Made by a program: the position numbers and the translations under genes
The notes under the pieces: generated by a model
Database searches by the model: none
What the model saw: the letters and a program-made list of their open reading frames with translations, nothing else
What the model was told of the DNA's origin: nothing
In this document: positions 19,332-28,631 of the stretch, piece after piece
How positions within the stretch are numbered: the stretch's first letter is position 1
Layout: every line of letters begins with the position of its first letter
Assembly (NCBI GenBank): GCA_965263225.1
Contig: CBDHHG010000035.1
Location: 434,001-498,000, forward strand
Origin: DT-111 sp965263225
GTDB lineage: Bacteria; Bacteroidota; Bacteroidia; Chitinophagales; Saprospiraceae
Reading direction: 5' to 3'
Length of the DNA stretch: 64,000 nucleotides

Positions 19332-20018
19332 ATGAGTAATCTCATTGTACACCTCAAGGACGTCAAGATATTTCAGGCAAAGAACCTCGTTCTGGAAAAG
19401 GTTAACCTAAAGATATCAAAGGGAGAGTTTACCTATTTAATTGGTAAAACAGGTAGCGGCAAGTCGAGCCTACTGAAAACCCTCTACGCTGCATTGCCCC
19501 TAGCTGAGGGGGAAGGAAAAGTAGGGAAATTTGACTTGAAAGCCTTAAACCGGAAAACGATTCCATTGTTGCGCCGCCAATTAGGTATTGTATTTCAGGA
19601 TTTCAACTTGCTTAGCGATAGAAACGTAGACGAGAATCTGAAATTCGTATTAAAAGCTACCGGCTGGAAAGATGCTGCGGATATCCAGAAACGAATCACA
19701 GAGGTCTTGGATCAAGTTGATTTAAGAACAAAAGCCCGAAAATTCCCACATGAACTCTCCGGTGGAGAACAACAGCGTGTTGTCATTGCTCGAGCACTGC
19801 TAAACCGACCTGATATCATTCTCGCCGACGAACCCACCGGCAACCTTGATCCTGAGACTGCCGATGACATATTACTGCTGCTGCGAAAATTAGCCCAGCA
19901 AAATGATACTGCTGTCCTTTTTGCTACCCACGATTATCGGATTCTAGAGAACTTCCCTGCCAGAATCATCCGTTGCCTTAATGGGAAAGTAGTCAGTGAA
20001 GAGGAACTAGAATTATAG
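19332..20018 (+). CDS. ftsE: Cell-division ABC transporter ATP-binding protein FtsE
   Basis: A 228-residue ABC ATPase of the FtsE type, which with the membrane protein FtsX regulates cell-wall hydrolases at the division site. Walker A is LIGKTGSGKSSLL (residues ~36-48), the Q-loop lies in GIVFQDFNLL, the signature is LSGGEQQRVVIARAL, Walker B is IILADEPTGNLDP and the H-loop is ATHDY. The ATG at 19332 is preferred over the TTG at 19320 because it follows directly on the promoter. FtsX is not adjacent, which is common in Bacteroidota. The gene converges on the CHAT gene with only 2 bases between their stops, so one strand must read into the other. Confidence 0.88.
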   Translation: MSNLIVHLKDVKIFQAKNLVLEKVNLKISKGEFTYLIGKTGSGKSSLLKTLYAALPLAEGEGKVGKFDLKALNRKTIPLLRRQLGIVFQDFNLLSDRNVDENLKFVLKATGWKDAADIQKRITEVLDQVDLRTKARKFPHELSGGEQQRVVIARALLNRPDIILADEPTGNLDPETADDILLLLRKLAQQNDTAVLFATHDYRILENFPARIIRCLNGKVVSEEELEL

Positions 20019-20020
20019 AT

Positions 20021-22927
20021 CTAAGCTTTTGCCTTTGCTGTTCTTCTTGTAAGGAATAGCCCGCCTAGCAATGCAATAGTAGCGATGATCAATCCTATTT
20101 TCCAAGGAATGCCTACCTGCCCCAAATCCAAGGCTACGGGATCTCCCATTTGCACGAAGGCCGCCCAAAAAAAAGGATGCTTCTTTACCTTGTCAGCTGC
20201 CGCTATGAAATCTAACTTGGCTTGCCGTAATGCCCTGTCTTTTCTATATCCTCTTTTCAAGTAATCATAAAATGCAATCATAATTTCAGAAGTAGAAAAG
20301 TCATCCACAGACCAGAGACTCATGACCGCACTCGGGCAACCCGCATGCACAAACCCTTTGGAAAGGCTCAATACTCCATCCCCCTTGACTAATTGACCAT
20401 TTCCTGTGTTGCAGGCACTCAATACCGCTAAATCTGCCGAAAGGTCAAGATTAAATAGATCTTGGTTTACCATCGGTTCATCTGCAAAGAATACCTTACT
20501 CTGCATTGGATTTTCTTGGTCCATACAAGCATGAGTAGCCAAATGGATGATCCGATAATGCCCTGCCTGAGCCAAGAAGGAATCTCGATTAGCCTCAGTA
20601 TCCAACATGATATCCCCTCCCAGTAGAGTTTGAATTCCCTCAACCTCCCGCTTGCTGTACTCCAAGTTCGCCAGACGGTCTCCTGCGCAGCTCCTGTTCT
20701 CCGCTATAGGTGCCGAGAAAGCCGGTGCATATCCTAGGAACAGTTGATCTGCCACTCTCTCACCTGGCTTCCTAGTCGCTTTGAATAGACTGGCTGAATA
20801 AGCGTAGCCAATTGTATATTCTTTAATCAAGAAATCTGTTCTATCTGTACTACTTGATAATAACTCAAAAGGAATCAAGTTCAGTAGATCATCAGGAACG
20901 ATCATTAATCGCTGAACTCTTGGGGATAAATTCTCGACTCCCGAAGCGACATACTGCTTATAAATCGAAAAGATTCTTTTTTGAAAATCCGGAATTTCCT
21001 CGGTACTCAACTGTGGCTTTTTAGCCAGCCGTTGGATTACCCTTATATTTTCTTCGAAATCATCTGATTTAACCAACTGATGTATCCTGAAATCCTGCTT
21101 TGTAATTTCAAATAGATAGATTTTTTTTATCCCTACGAAGTACTCCAGGAATGCCGTTTTACGATCAATCATACCTTCCCGGATATCCTGTAAAGTGGCC
21201 AATTGGGTATCATATTTTAGGCGATAATACTTTGGGTATTCTTCCTCAAATTGATCTATTAGCTGTTGGTACTCCCTACGGAGGGTATACAGTTTATCCT
21301 CCCATTGCTGGATCTTATTCTGATCGGGTTCGTCATTCTTCTTATTGTTTTCTTCATTGATTTCCCTTTCATAGTAAGAAATATCCACTCGAAACTGCTT
21401 CTCCTTATCTAGCAAAGAATCTGGAATGCCACTTGCAGATTGCGCCATCCGTTCATTAATAGATTCCAGTAACAATATGGCTTTATTGGATTCCGCAAAA
21501 AACAAAGCTTTTTCAAAGTATTGTTGATCCCCCGTCACTTCCTGCAAAGCTACAGCCACCCTAATGGCCTCTTCGTAGATTTCCAGCGCATCTCCTGCCA
21601 ATCTTTGCTTGGATCCCATGGTGGTAATGTCCTCTTTGAGTTTTTTGATGAAGTCGTGCGTAAGCTCATAGGTTTCCAGGCTAGTCTTGAGGTCTCGCAC
21701 ATCTTTAGCGGCTTGGTATCTCAGGTAGAGGGCCTGGGCTTTTCCGCGGAGGGAACGGATGACCTTGAATTCTCTAAAGCACTGCGCTGCGCTAGGATTG
21801 GCATGGATATTATGATCTTCAAAACCATGGGCTAGATACAGAAATGCTTCATGGAAATAGTGGATGGCTGAATCTAGTTGATTGTTGGCTTGGTAGATTT
21901 CTCCTAGGTGGGTGTATTGGCGGGCGAGATTTGGGTGTTTGTCAAATTTTGAAAAAGCTATTTGTCCAAATTGGATGGCTCTGTTGCCATACTGAATTGC
22001 GTTTGCATGGTCCCCTTGTTTCAATAGAAGACTGGCTGCTAACTCGAATGAAAAGTATTTTCTAAAAGATTCAGAAGAAGGTTGTAGTTTCAAAGCTTCA
22101 TGGAGGAAAATTGAGGCTTTTTTAAAGGAGTCTAACATGATATAGTTCTCCGCAAGTCGTTGATTAATAGTAATTAGCCGTTCAAGCTTAATCGGCTTTC
22201 CTCTTTCGATCTCCTTCCTAAGTAGATTTAGTGAAGACAAATAGGACTCTATAGCTGAGTGATTTCTTCCCGTGTTTGTGAACAGCGAGCCTAAATTACT
22301 ATTTGATCTCGCAATAGCTTGGTTATCAATGTTTTTAACCTTTTTTTGGTATTCAATTGCCTTGGTAATACTTCTGATTGCTTGATCATATTCACCGATA
22401 ATTTCTAAGCTGATAGCTAGGTTATTCAATGCAACTGCTATATTTTCTTGTTTTCCACCATATGTCTCTAAGATTTCAATAGAAGTTTTGTCAAATTCTA
22501 GCGATTTCTGAAGATCTCTCTTTTCATACAAAAAAATGCTTAAGTTATTTATAAATAGGGCATATTCTGGACTATTTTTACCTAATCTAGATTGGGCAAG
22601 GTCCTTGCCGATCAACGTAAATTTGGTGGCTTGGTCTAAGTTTCCCATATGGTAATATACTGATCCTAAACCTAAATACACTTGCAAGAGGATTTCTTCT
22701 GGAAGAGGCTCTTGTATGTGGTCACTTAAAGCACCGTGATAATATGTAACCGCAGATACATACTTTCCTGATTTTAGTGACTCTAATGCTAGCTGATAAT
22801 TATTAATCCCATCAACATCTGACAAGGTAGTTTGAGAGTACACTAAGCTTGGTAAAATTAGGGCAACAAGTAACTTTATTAAGACTAATTCAACTTTTAG
22901 AGCATAGGTTTTCAAATCTGGTATCAT
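20021..22927 (-). CDS. TPR-CHAT protein (caspase-like), exported with a C-terminal membrane anchor
   Basis: A 968-residue protein with an N-terminal signal or anchor segment (ELVLIKLLVALILPSLVYS), about nine tetratricopeptide repeats (residues ~40-420, e.g. GLGSVYYHMGNLDQATKFT, NNLAISLEIIGEYDQAI), a coiled-coil (about 510-580, basic and acidic), then a CHAT domain (~640-925). The protease dyad is visible: His in IIHLATHACMDQ (near residue 798) and Cys in LSACNTGNG (near 838), followed by GFVHAGCPSAVMSLWSVDD. A last membrane segment (IGLIIATIALLGGLFL) ends in a basic tail. CHAT domains are clan CD peptidases related to caspases and separase; TPRs usually sense partners. Whether it cleaves anything here is unknown. 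No CRISPR, kinase or gasdermin gene is adjacent. Confidence 0.88.
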   Translation of the reverse strand: MIPDLKTYALKVELVLIKLLVALILPSLVYSQTTLSDVDGINNYQLALESLKSGKYVSAVTYYHGALSDHIQEPLPEEILLQVYLGLGSVYYHMGNLDQATKFTLIGKDLAQSRLGKNSPEYALFINNLSIFLYEKRDLQKSLEFDKTSIEILETYGGKQENIAVALNNLAISLEIIGEYDQAIRSITKAIEYQKKVKNIDNQAIARSNSNLGSLFTNTGRNHSAIESYLSSLNLLRKEIERGKPIKLERLITINQRLAENYIMLDSFKKASIFLHEALKLQPSSESFRKYFSFELAASLLLKQGDHANAIQYGNRAIQFGQIAFSKFDKHPNLARQYTHLGEIYQANNQLDSAIHYFHEAFLYLAHGFEDHNIHANPSAAQCFREFKVIRSLRGKAQALYLRYQAAKDVRDLKTSLETYELTHDFIKKLKEDITTMGSKQRLAGDALEIYEEAIRVAVALQEVTGDQQYFEKALFFAESNKAILLLESINERMAQSASGIPDSLLDKEKQFRVDISYYEREINEENNKKNDEPDQNKIQQWEDKLYTLRREYQQLIDQFEEEYPKYYRLKYDTQLATLQDIREGMIDRKTAFLEYFVGIKKIYLFEITKQDFRIHQLVKSDDFEENIRVIQRLAKKPQLSTEEIPDFQKRIFSIYKQYVASGVENLSPRVQRLMIVPDDLLNLIPFELLSSSTDRTDFLIKEYTIGYAYSASLFKATRKPGERVADQLFLGYAPAFSAPIAENRSCAGDRLANLEYSKREVEGIQTLLGGDIMLDTEANRDSFLAQAGHYRIIHLATHACMDQENPMQSKVFFADEPMVNQDLFNLDLSADLAVLSACNTGNGQLVKGDGVLSLSKGFVHAGCPSAVMSLWSVDDFSTSEIMIAFYDYLKRGYRKDRALRQAKLDFIAAADKVKKHPFFWAAFVQMGDPVALDLGQVGIPWKIGLIIATIALLGGLFLTRRTAKAKA

Positions 22928-23054
22928 TAGAGAAGTATATTTAGTTCAAATGGATCGTATTTTTCCGAATTGATTATCCAGTTAAACTACTGTTTCTAAA
23001 TAACTGCCTATAAAAGAAGTATTTAAGTCAATTGTTAATCTTTCTTTTGTCATA

Positions 23055-23990
23055 CTACTTAAGTACTACTCTACGAGTCGTTACAAAATCCCTCGTAACG
23101 ATTTTCAGTGTATAAATCCCTGGCGGGTACTTTAGCAGATTTATCATGGAATGCGTTCCCTGTAGCTCGAAAGTACCTATTGATACACCATTTAGGGTTA
23201 TTAACTCCATAAAGCATAGTGAATTGAAAGACCCCTTTAATCTTAAGTTCATGAAACCGTTTGTCGGATTTGGATATGTAGTAACACTATCGTTTGTGCT
23301 ACCCCGATCTCTATCAAATCGTGCATTTGGATTAATATGAACTCGTTCAGAATTTTCTTTGGCAGTCTTATGGAAACTACTTCTGAGCTCCTTAGTATTT
23401 TTCTCAGTGATTCCAATTGGAGTACTATTTTTGATTTGTTTTAAGCAACCCATAAAATGAAATATTTCCTCTGTCTTGGTACTATTAGGGGTCAGACTGG
23501 GATCGTCGAACCAATAGCAATTGGGAGCTATCTCGACATTTTCTGAAAACAGAGCGAATGAAATTGTTAAAGAAGTCAGAAGATCATCACATTCATTTGT
23601 GAAACAAGGTTTGTTGAATTGATATAAATCTTCTTGATGCAAAGTGATTAAAGCTTCGACAGAGAGCAAGCGATCATCTGTGTTATTCATGAAAAAATGT
23701 TCATATCTGATTTCTTCAGAAATTGCTAATATCTGATTTCCTACAAATGCCTTAATTATCCATGGGAAGGAGCAGCCTTGGTCAATAGTGGGTGGTACAT
23801 TCTTAATGTTTACTCTAAATCCTATTTCATATTTTTTGTCCGCCCCCCTCGAAAAGTAGACAATACTATCAATTGGACACCTGTTATTGCCATTTTCCCT
23901 TTTTGATAGTATAAGTTGACTGGCTTCTAAGTTTGAAAAAAGAAAGAGCATAAGAAGGATATAGATCCAACTTGATTTTAATAAGTTCAT
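23055..23990 (-). CDS. T9SS-exported protein of unknown function
   Basis: A 311-residue secreted protein. It has a signal peptide (WIYILLMLFLFSNLEAS), a cysteine-containing middle part (CPIDS, QGCSF, KPCFTNECDD, PNCYW, GCLKQ), and a type IX sorting tail of about 80 residues (VTTYPNPTNGFMNLRLKG ... GIYTLKIVTRDFVTTRRVVLK). The middle part matches no family I can name; it may be a beta-sandwich stabilised by disulfides. It lies 127 bases upstream of the CHAT gene on the same strand, so they may be expressed together. Codons and bases are AT-richer than in the flanking core genes, like the following mobile remnants, which hints at acquired DNA. Confidence 0.75.
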   Translation of the reverse strand: MNLLKSSWIYILLMLFLFSNLEASQLILSKRENGNNRCPIDSIVYFSRGADKKYEIGFRVNIKNVPPTIDQGCSFPWIIKAFVGNQILAISEEIRYEHFFMNNTDDRLLSVEALITLHQEDLYQFNKPCFTNECDDLLTSLTISFALFSENVEIAPNCYWFDDPSLTPNSTKTEEIFHFMGCLKQIKNSTPIGITEKNTKELRSSFHKTAKENSERVHINPNARFDRDRGSTNDSVTTYPNPTNGFMNLRLKGSFNSLCFMELITLNGVSIGTFELQGTHSMINLLKYPPGIYTLKIVTRDFVTTRRVVLK

Positions 23991-24065
23991 AACTACCTAA
24001 TTGTGGTTTGTAATATCTAAACAAGCTTTAATCGTAATTACCCACTAAAAGGTAACCACTATCCC

Positions 24066-24293
24066 ATGAAGAAAAATAAAAAACATGATTTAGATACAAG
24101 TTTTTTGATAAAAAATGGCTTATTGGTGAAGCACTCCAGGGCAATCGCATTTCCTCTGGCCCTTTTATCCTTTTACTTTTTTAAGCGCGAAGCGCTTTCG
24201 ATTTTGCTCATCTGCGTGTGTATCTCCCTATCAATTGTTAAGTACCAGGTTAATAACTGTCTTGTTATCAGATTTCTTTGGTACTCCTCCTGA
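24066..24293 (+). CDS. Doubtful small membrane-like ORF
   Basis: A 75-codon frame (MKKNKKHDLDTSFLIKNGLL...) with a basic start and one or two hydrophobic stretches (AIAFPLALLSFYFF, ALSILLICVCISLSIV). No family is recognised, and it sits in an AT-rich gap of about 445 bases (23991-24435) next to mobile-element remnants. It could be a small membrane protein or chance. Apart from this and two copies of a 15-bp dyad the gap shows nothing I can name. Confidence 0.25.
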   Translation: MKKNKKHDLDTSFLIKNGLLVKHSRAIAFPLALLSFYFFKREALSILLICVCISLSIVKYQVNNCLVIRFLWYSS

Positions 24294-24324
24294 TCATGAC
24301 AAGAGCCAGCGCCACGCCAACTAG

Positions 24325-24339
24325 ATTTGTTATCAAATT
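24325..24339. repeat. 15-bp dyad repeat, copy 1
   Basis: ATTTGTTATCAAATT, an almost palindromic word (ATTTG-TTAT-CAAAT), occurs here and again at 24423-24437, where it overlaps the end of the recombinase remnant. It could be a leftover attachment or binding site. Confidence 0.4.
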
Positions 24340-24422
24340 TGATTTCTCCAGATTTCATCGAGCGTGCAGCTGAGCCAAAAATGATATCAAATTGTTGCCA
24401 GGCCCCAGCTGAGGCCTCATAA

Positions 24423-24437
24423 ATTTGTTATCAAATT
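24423..24437. repeat. 15-bp dyad repeat, copy 2
   Basis: Exact second copy of the word at 24325-24339, overlapping the stop codon of the recombinase remnant. The spacing of 98 bases between copies holds no gene. Confidence 0.4.
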
Positions 24438-24780
24438 AGATAACCCTATTCTTAAACCCTTCCTGGATCTTCTTATTGATTAATTTCTTGTGCCTATATA
24501 GCAAAGTCATTTCTGGAGTACTGTGGCCAGCTTGATCTTGCACGGCCAATAAAGGAATATCATCCAGCGCATCGGTGATCCCTGTGTCCTTCCAACTATA
24601 CCACTGAAGACCAGTAATATCATTTAGGCTGCCATTCTCTTTCAGTTTTCTAAGAATATCACGATGTTTCTTCTCCATCGTATTATTGCCACATTGCTTT
24701 GTCGGGTGCGGCTGGAATCCGCTTCCAAATATGTAATAGCTGGAAGGATAGGAAGAGAAAAATTCTGAGGAGAAGTATTT
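24436..24780 (-). pseudogene. Tyrosine recombinase (phage-type integrase), C-terminal remnant
   Basis: An open frame of about 115 codons without a normal start. It reads YYIFGSGFQPHPTKQCGNN, then MEKKHRDILRKLKEN, WYSWKDTGITDAL, and the catalytic end QDQAGHSTPEMTLLYRHK, where GH supplies the late histidine and the Tyr in LLYRH is the expected nucleophile. This is the C-terminal third of a Bacteroidota tyrosine recombinase. The N-terminal DNA-binding part and the first catalytic Arg are gone: upstream, at about 24780, the frame meets the end of the IS4-type transposase remnant, which likely inserted into or replaced it. It is a fossil of an integrative element. Confidence 0.75.
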
Positions 24781-24781
24781 T

Positions 24782-25423
24782 CTATGTACAGGACAAAAAA
24801 TAGATTTCTTGAAATAAGCTCAAAAAGTTGAGCAGTTTAGTTTTTAGGTGATCCAGGCCCAATCTGAAAATACTGACCAACTTAGCTCTTCGTTTTTTGA
24901 ATTGCTTGATGGGTATTTGATGATCGTATTCCAATAGCGTTTCTCCGGTTTTTAATGCCTGAATAAATGCTATGGCCAGAATAAAGATCAAGGTGTTAAT
25001 CCGATCAAGTTTGGTTAAATGGGTATCCTCAAAATTAAATCCTCTGGATTTGCAAGCACCAAAGAAGACTTCGATACCCCAGCGTTCCCCATATATCTGC
25101 CGGCCGTGTTTCAATGGTTGATCGCTAATTAAAATCAAGTATTCGCGATCTGATATTTGTTGACCAGCTAGATATAGTCGATGACCAAAAATTACTCTAG
25201 GCTTCCTTAGTACCTTAAATTCACTACCTCGAAATAAGGTCCAAGCTTTCCTAGTAGTGGCTTTGCCAAGGTTGCGCACATTGGCATCTTTTCGAACTCG
25301 GTTGACAAAGCTAATTTGCTTGGAGCGTAGGTGTGTAATCCACAGCAATTTCTCATGTAAGGTAGTTACGTGAGAAATTGCTGAGTAGACAGTAGTAAAG
25401 AGCCTACCATAAGTTAAGACCAT
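24782..25423 (-). pseudogene. IS4-type transposase, C-terminal remnant
   Basis: A 213-codon frame matching the C-terminal half of an IS4-superfamily DDE transposase. The catalytic Glu region is clear: IYGERWGIEVFFGACKSRGFNFEDTHLT follows the YxxxRWxIExxF...K pattern, and it ends with LKTKLLNFLSLFQEIYF. The N-terminal half carrying the first two Asp residues is missing, and the region that should precede FVNRVRKD is replaced by a strong inverted repeat (25343-25383). It cannot make an active enzyme. It lies between the recombinase remnant and the AraC-type regulator, at the edge of the accessory stretch. Confidence 0.75.
25343..25383. repeat. 18-bp inverted repeat inside the IS4-type remnant
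   Basis: Arms 25343-25360 and 25366-25383 pair with a single T-G position around a 5-base loop (GGTAG). The core CAGCAATTTCTCA / TGAGAAATTGCTG is perfect. It is far stronger than expected by chance inside coding sequence. Confidence 0.75.
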
Positions 25424-25482
25424 TTCCTTCCCTGACCCAGCTAAAGGCTGTATTTTGTGTCATTCAATCTTCAAGCTGTCGC

Positions 25483-26538
25483 ATGGATTTCGAAAGGATG
25501 GTTTTATTTTTCTTTAGTGCTTTAGGAGCGTTTAATGGGCTCTTCCTAAGTATATATTTTGCTCTTTTTGTGAAGCAACGAGACCGTACTACCTATTTTT
25601 TGGCGGCTTTATTATTTGTGTTGAGTGTGCGGGTGGGGAAATCGGTGTTTTTGATCTTTTATCCGGGTATTTCGAGTTGGTTTGTGCAAGTGGGTTTATC
25701 GGCTTGTTTTCTGATCGGGCCCTTTTTGTATTTGTATATCAAGACCTCCACCAAGCCAGAACGCTATAGGGAAGGCGAATGGTGGTGGCACGTGATTCCG
25801 GTGCTCGTAGCTATGATCTTGATCGGATATTATACGCCTTACAGAGCGTATCGATACCTCTGGAAGCGTATGATGGGAGGGGTATATGGTTGGATACTGT
25901 TCAGTTATTGGCTACTGTATATCTTGGCCGCAGCACATCTCATCTGGCCTTCGATGGCTAAGGCCTTTGTCAGACGGGAAAAGCTGTCGGATAAGGAACT
26001 TTGGTTGGTTTCTTTGTTCGTTGGTAATGCCATTATCTGGCTCGGATATAATACCAGCCAATATACCTCCTATATATTTGGCGCCCTGTCTTTTTCCTTT
26101 GTGTTCTACCTCATGCTCCTGCTGTGGTTCTTTAGAAAACGCAGCACTACCTTATTTTTTGATAAACCTGAGCGGTATGCCAATAGACAAATTGCAGGAC
26201 AAGAAGCGCAAGACTTGGGAGTCCGCTTACAGCAACTTTTTTTGACCGAGCAATTGTACAAAAGACCTGACTTGAAGTTGGCAGATGTAGCAGATCAACT
26301 AGGTATTCCTGCGCATCTTCTGTCGCAGTATCTGAATGATAATTTAGGGAAGCGGTTTACCCACTTTGTCAATGAATACCGTATCGAGGCGGTTGAATGC
26401 ATGCTAAAGGATCATGATCACCTTACCTTAGAAGCAATTGGTGCGGAATGTGGTTTTCGGTCCAACTCTTCCTTTTATACAGCATTTAAAAGTTTTAAAG
26501 GCGTGACCCCTGCCAAGTACAGGAAAATGATGAAGTAA
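25483..26538 (+). CDS. Membrane-bound AraC-type transcription regulator
   Basis: A 351-residue regulator with an N-terminal membrane part of about seven helices (residues ~5-220, e.g. MVLFFFSALGAFNGLFLSIYFALF, VIPVLVAMILIGYY, YIFGALSFSFVFYLMLLLWFF) and a C-terminal AraC/XylS DNA-binding domain (~245-350; LKLADVADQLGIPAHLLSQYLND, then LTLEAIGAECGFRSNSSFYTAFKSFKGVTPAKYRKMM, the second helix-turn-helix and signature). Such proteins sense a signal in the membrane and bind DNA from there. The neighbours downstream (NTF2-like protein and serine hydrolase) could be its targets, but there is no direct evidence. Start and length are normal for this Bacteroidota type. Confidence 0.88.
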   Translation: MDFERMVLFFFSALGAFNGLFLSIYFALFVKQRDRTTYFLAALLFVLSVRVGKSVFLIFYPGISSWFVQVGLSACFLIGPFLYLYIKTSTKPERYREGEWWWHVIPVLVAMILIGYYTPYRAYRYLWKRMMGGVYGWILFSYWLLYILAAAHLIWPSMAKAFVRREKLSDKELWLVSLFVGNAIIWLGYNTSQYTSYIFGALSFSFVFYLMLLLWFFRKRSTTLFFDKPERYANRQIAGQEAQDLGVRLQQLFLTEQLYKRPDLKLADVADQLGIPAHLLSQYLNDNLGKRFTHFVNEYRIEAVECMLKDHDHLTLEAIGAECGFRSNSSFYTAFKSFKGVTPAKYRKMMK

Positions 26539-26688
26539 TTTTTTCTCCGAATTTATAAATCTGAAGTTTATCTCAATCATGAAAATGGCATAAGGCTTCT
26601 ACTTGCCCTATGTTTGAACAGATATCTTACGGGTAAGGAAATTCTATTCCTCATCCGACTGTTTTTTCAATCTTCTTAAATCTAGAAA

Positions 26689-27108
26689 ATGAAACAATTG
26701 CTTTTGCTTGCCCTTGTGCTATGCGGTGGACTAGGTATGCAAGCCCAATCAGACATGGACTTGATCCGAGCTACCTTACTCGATTATATTGAAGGGACGG
26801 CCAATGGTGAAGCAGATCGAATTCGTAGGGCCTTCCACAAGGACCTTAACTTGTACGTGGTCGAAGGAGACAGCCTCCGCGAACGTTCTGGCCAACAATA
26901 TATTTCCTATTTTGAAGATGGCAAAAAACGGAACCGAATCGGAAATATTGTATCTATCGATCACGAAAATGATGCTGCCATGGCTAAAATTCGAGTGGAT
27001 ATGCCAGGTTCAAAACGGCTCTATACCGATTATCTCCTGTTGTTGAAGATTGCGGGGAAATGGAAGATCATTCACAAATCCTATACCTATGTCCCTTACC
27101 CCAAGTAA
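26689..27108 (+). CDS. NTF2-like (lumazine-binding-type) secreted protein
   Basis: A 139-residue protein with a signal peptide (MKQLLLLALVLCGGLGMQAQ) and an NTF2-like cone fold: LIRATLLDYIEGTANGEADRIRRAFHKDLNL, a middle stretch with the signature FEDGKKRNR, and a closing strand LLLLKIAGKWKIIHKSY. It resembles the putative lumazine-binding Pfam group; ligand and role are unknown. Its last 20 bases overlap the start of the serine hydrolase gene, which suggests translational coupling and a joint role in one pathway. Confidence 0.8.
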   Translation: MKQLLLLALVLCGGLGMQAQSDMDLIRATLLDYIEGTANGEADRIRRAFHKDLNLYVVEGDSLRERSGQQYISYFEDGKKRNRIGNIVSIDHENDAAMAKIRVDMPGSKRLYTDYLLLLKIAGKWKIIHKSYTYVPYPK

Positions 27109-28598
27109 GACCTTTTACCAGCTTCTTTTTCTATGGCTAATCCATATACCAGTCGCTTGTCAGGAAAATGAGCATTCCGAGAAATGGGTAGGGGTAGAGG
27201 AAGAAATCCATGATTTACTTGAAGTGTATCATGCTGCTGGCATCGCTGTTGGAGTAGTAGAAAATGGTAGCTTGACTTATGCGAAAAGCTTGGGTTATCG
27301 AAATATAGAGGATTCCTTAACCATTGATCAGAATACGCTATTCGGAATTGGTTCTGCAACGAAGGCATTTACAGCCAGTGTTTTAGGTATTTTGGAGGCA
27401 AAGGGGGAGTTATCCTTGGAGGATCGACCACAGAAATACATCCCAGAGTTACAGTTTTATAATGAGGAGATGGACAGGGCCATCCAATTTCATCACCTGC
27501 TAAGTCATAGCTCTGGGGTAGGCCCCATGACTGCTGAGTCCTCCTGCATTCTGTTTCATTCGGAAAACCGAGATGATGTTATTCCGAGGATACGATATTG
27601 GGCTCCGGCTGATGGGGTAGGGGAGGCCTTTCTCTATAATAACTTCATGTATACCCTGGCAGGGATAGCTGGGGAGCGGATGCTAGGAAATAGCTGGGCC
27701 GAAAATGTGGAAAACTTGATCTTTCAACCCTTGGAGATGAAGGACTCACGGATTGGATATGAGGCGGCTAGCAGCGCGCAGAATTTGGCCTACGGTTATT
27801 CCGTGTTGGAAGAATCCCCTGAACGGGTATTGCCGGAGCTTTTGCCAACTAGGGCACCGAGCGGTGACATCTACAGTAGTATTGCCGATATGGCGAAGTG
27901 GGTGAGGCTGTGGTTGAATGAAGGAAAGTCAGGAAACTTACAGCTACTCCCCCTCAACTTATGTTCAGGCAGCATTGAGTCCGAAGCAAGCAATGACATC
28001 CGCGCTAGATTCACCTAGTTACGGTTATGGATGGATGATCAGTGACTTCTATGGCTATAAGCGGGTTGAACATTCAGGGGCTATTTCTGGCTACTCCTCC
28101 AACGTTGTGCTGTTTCCGGAGGAAAAATTGGGCGTTGTGGTTTTATCAAATCAATCCAACTCAAGTCTGCCCAATGCAGTGACTCGACTATTGGTGGATC
28201 GACTGCTGAAAGTGGTCAGAGACTCGGCAGACCAAGCTAGAATTCGATACGATCAAGTCCGCCCGATAGCTCCAGTAAATACAAAAACGGAAATCAACCT
28301 GCAGCAAAAACCGAGCCATGTCCTACGCGATTTTGTTGGGGAGTATATACATCCGGGATTTGGTACGATTCTTATAAGGTATGAAAATGGAACTTTACTG
28401 GCCACCTTTCCTTTTACCACCTTTAGACTAATTCACGAAGAAGGCAATGATTTTAGCAGCGCCTTCACGGAAGAAATTCCGCAAATAATGGGACCTTGGT
28501 TAAGCTTTACTTTTCAAGTTAACACAGAAGGTCGACCGGATATTCTGCTGGTGAACCTGGGGGAAGCACCAGTGCCCTTTACCAGAAGAAAAGATTAA
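27089..28598 (+). pseudogene. Serine hydrolase (class C beta-lactamase-like), single frameshift
   Basis: Read with one correction this is a 502-residue exported serine hydrolase of the beta-lactamase/penicillin-binding superfamily. The start at 27089 gives a signal peptide (MSLTPSKTFYQLLFLWLIHIPVAC). Catalytic motifs are Ser89-x-x-Lys92 (GSATKAF), YNN (in FLYNNFMY) and HSG (EHSGAISGYSS), and a beta-rich C-terminal domain follows (about 400-500). The first frame ends at 28018 and the second continues from about 27950; the protein is continuous if one C is removed from the five-C run at 27949-27953 (LQLLPSTYVQAALSPK). All motifs are intact, so the defect is either very recent or an error. Upstream frames beginning at 27050 are less likely because they lack a signal sequence. 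Confidence 0.88.
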
Positions 28599-28631
28599 CA
28601 CATCATAGTGCTAGACTTGCCCCTGAGGGAA

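Noticed and set aside
20021..23990. Type III-E CRISPR-linked TPR-CHAT (craspase) system
   Set aside because: No CRISPR repeats, Cas7-type genes or other associated proteins are seen anywhere in the window.
28018..28600. A separate second serine hydrolase gene
   Set aside because: It lacks the SxxK motif and a start, and continues the first frame exactly after removing one base.
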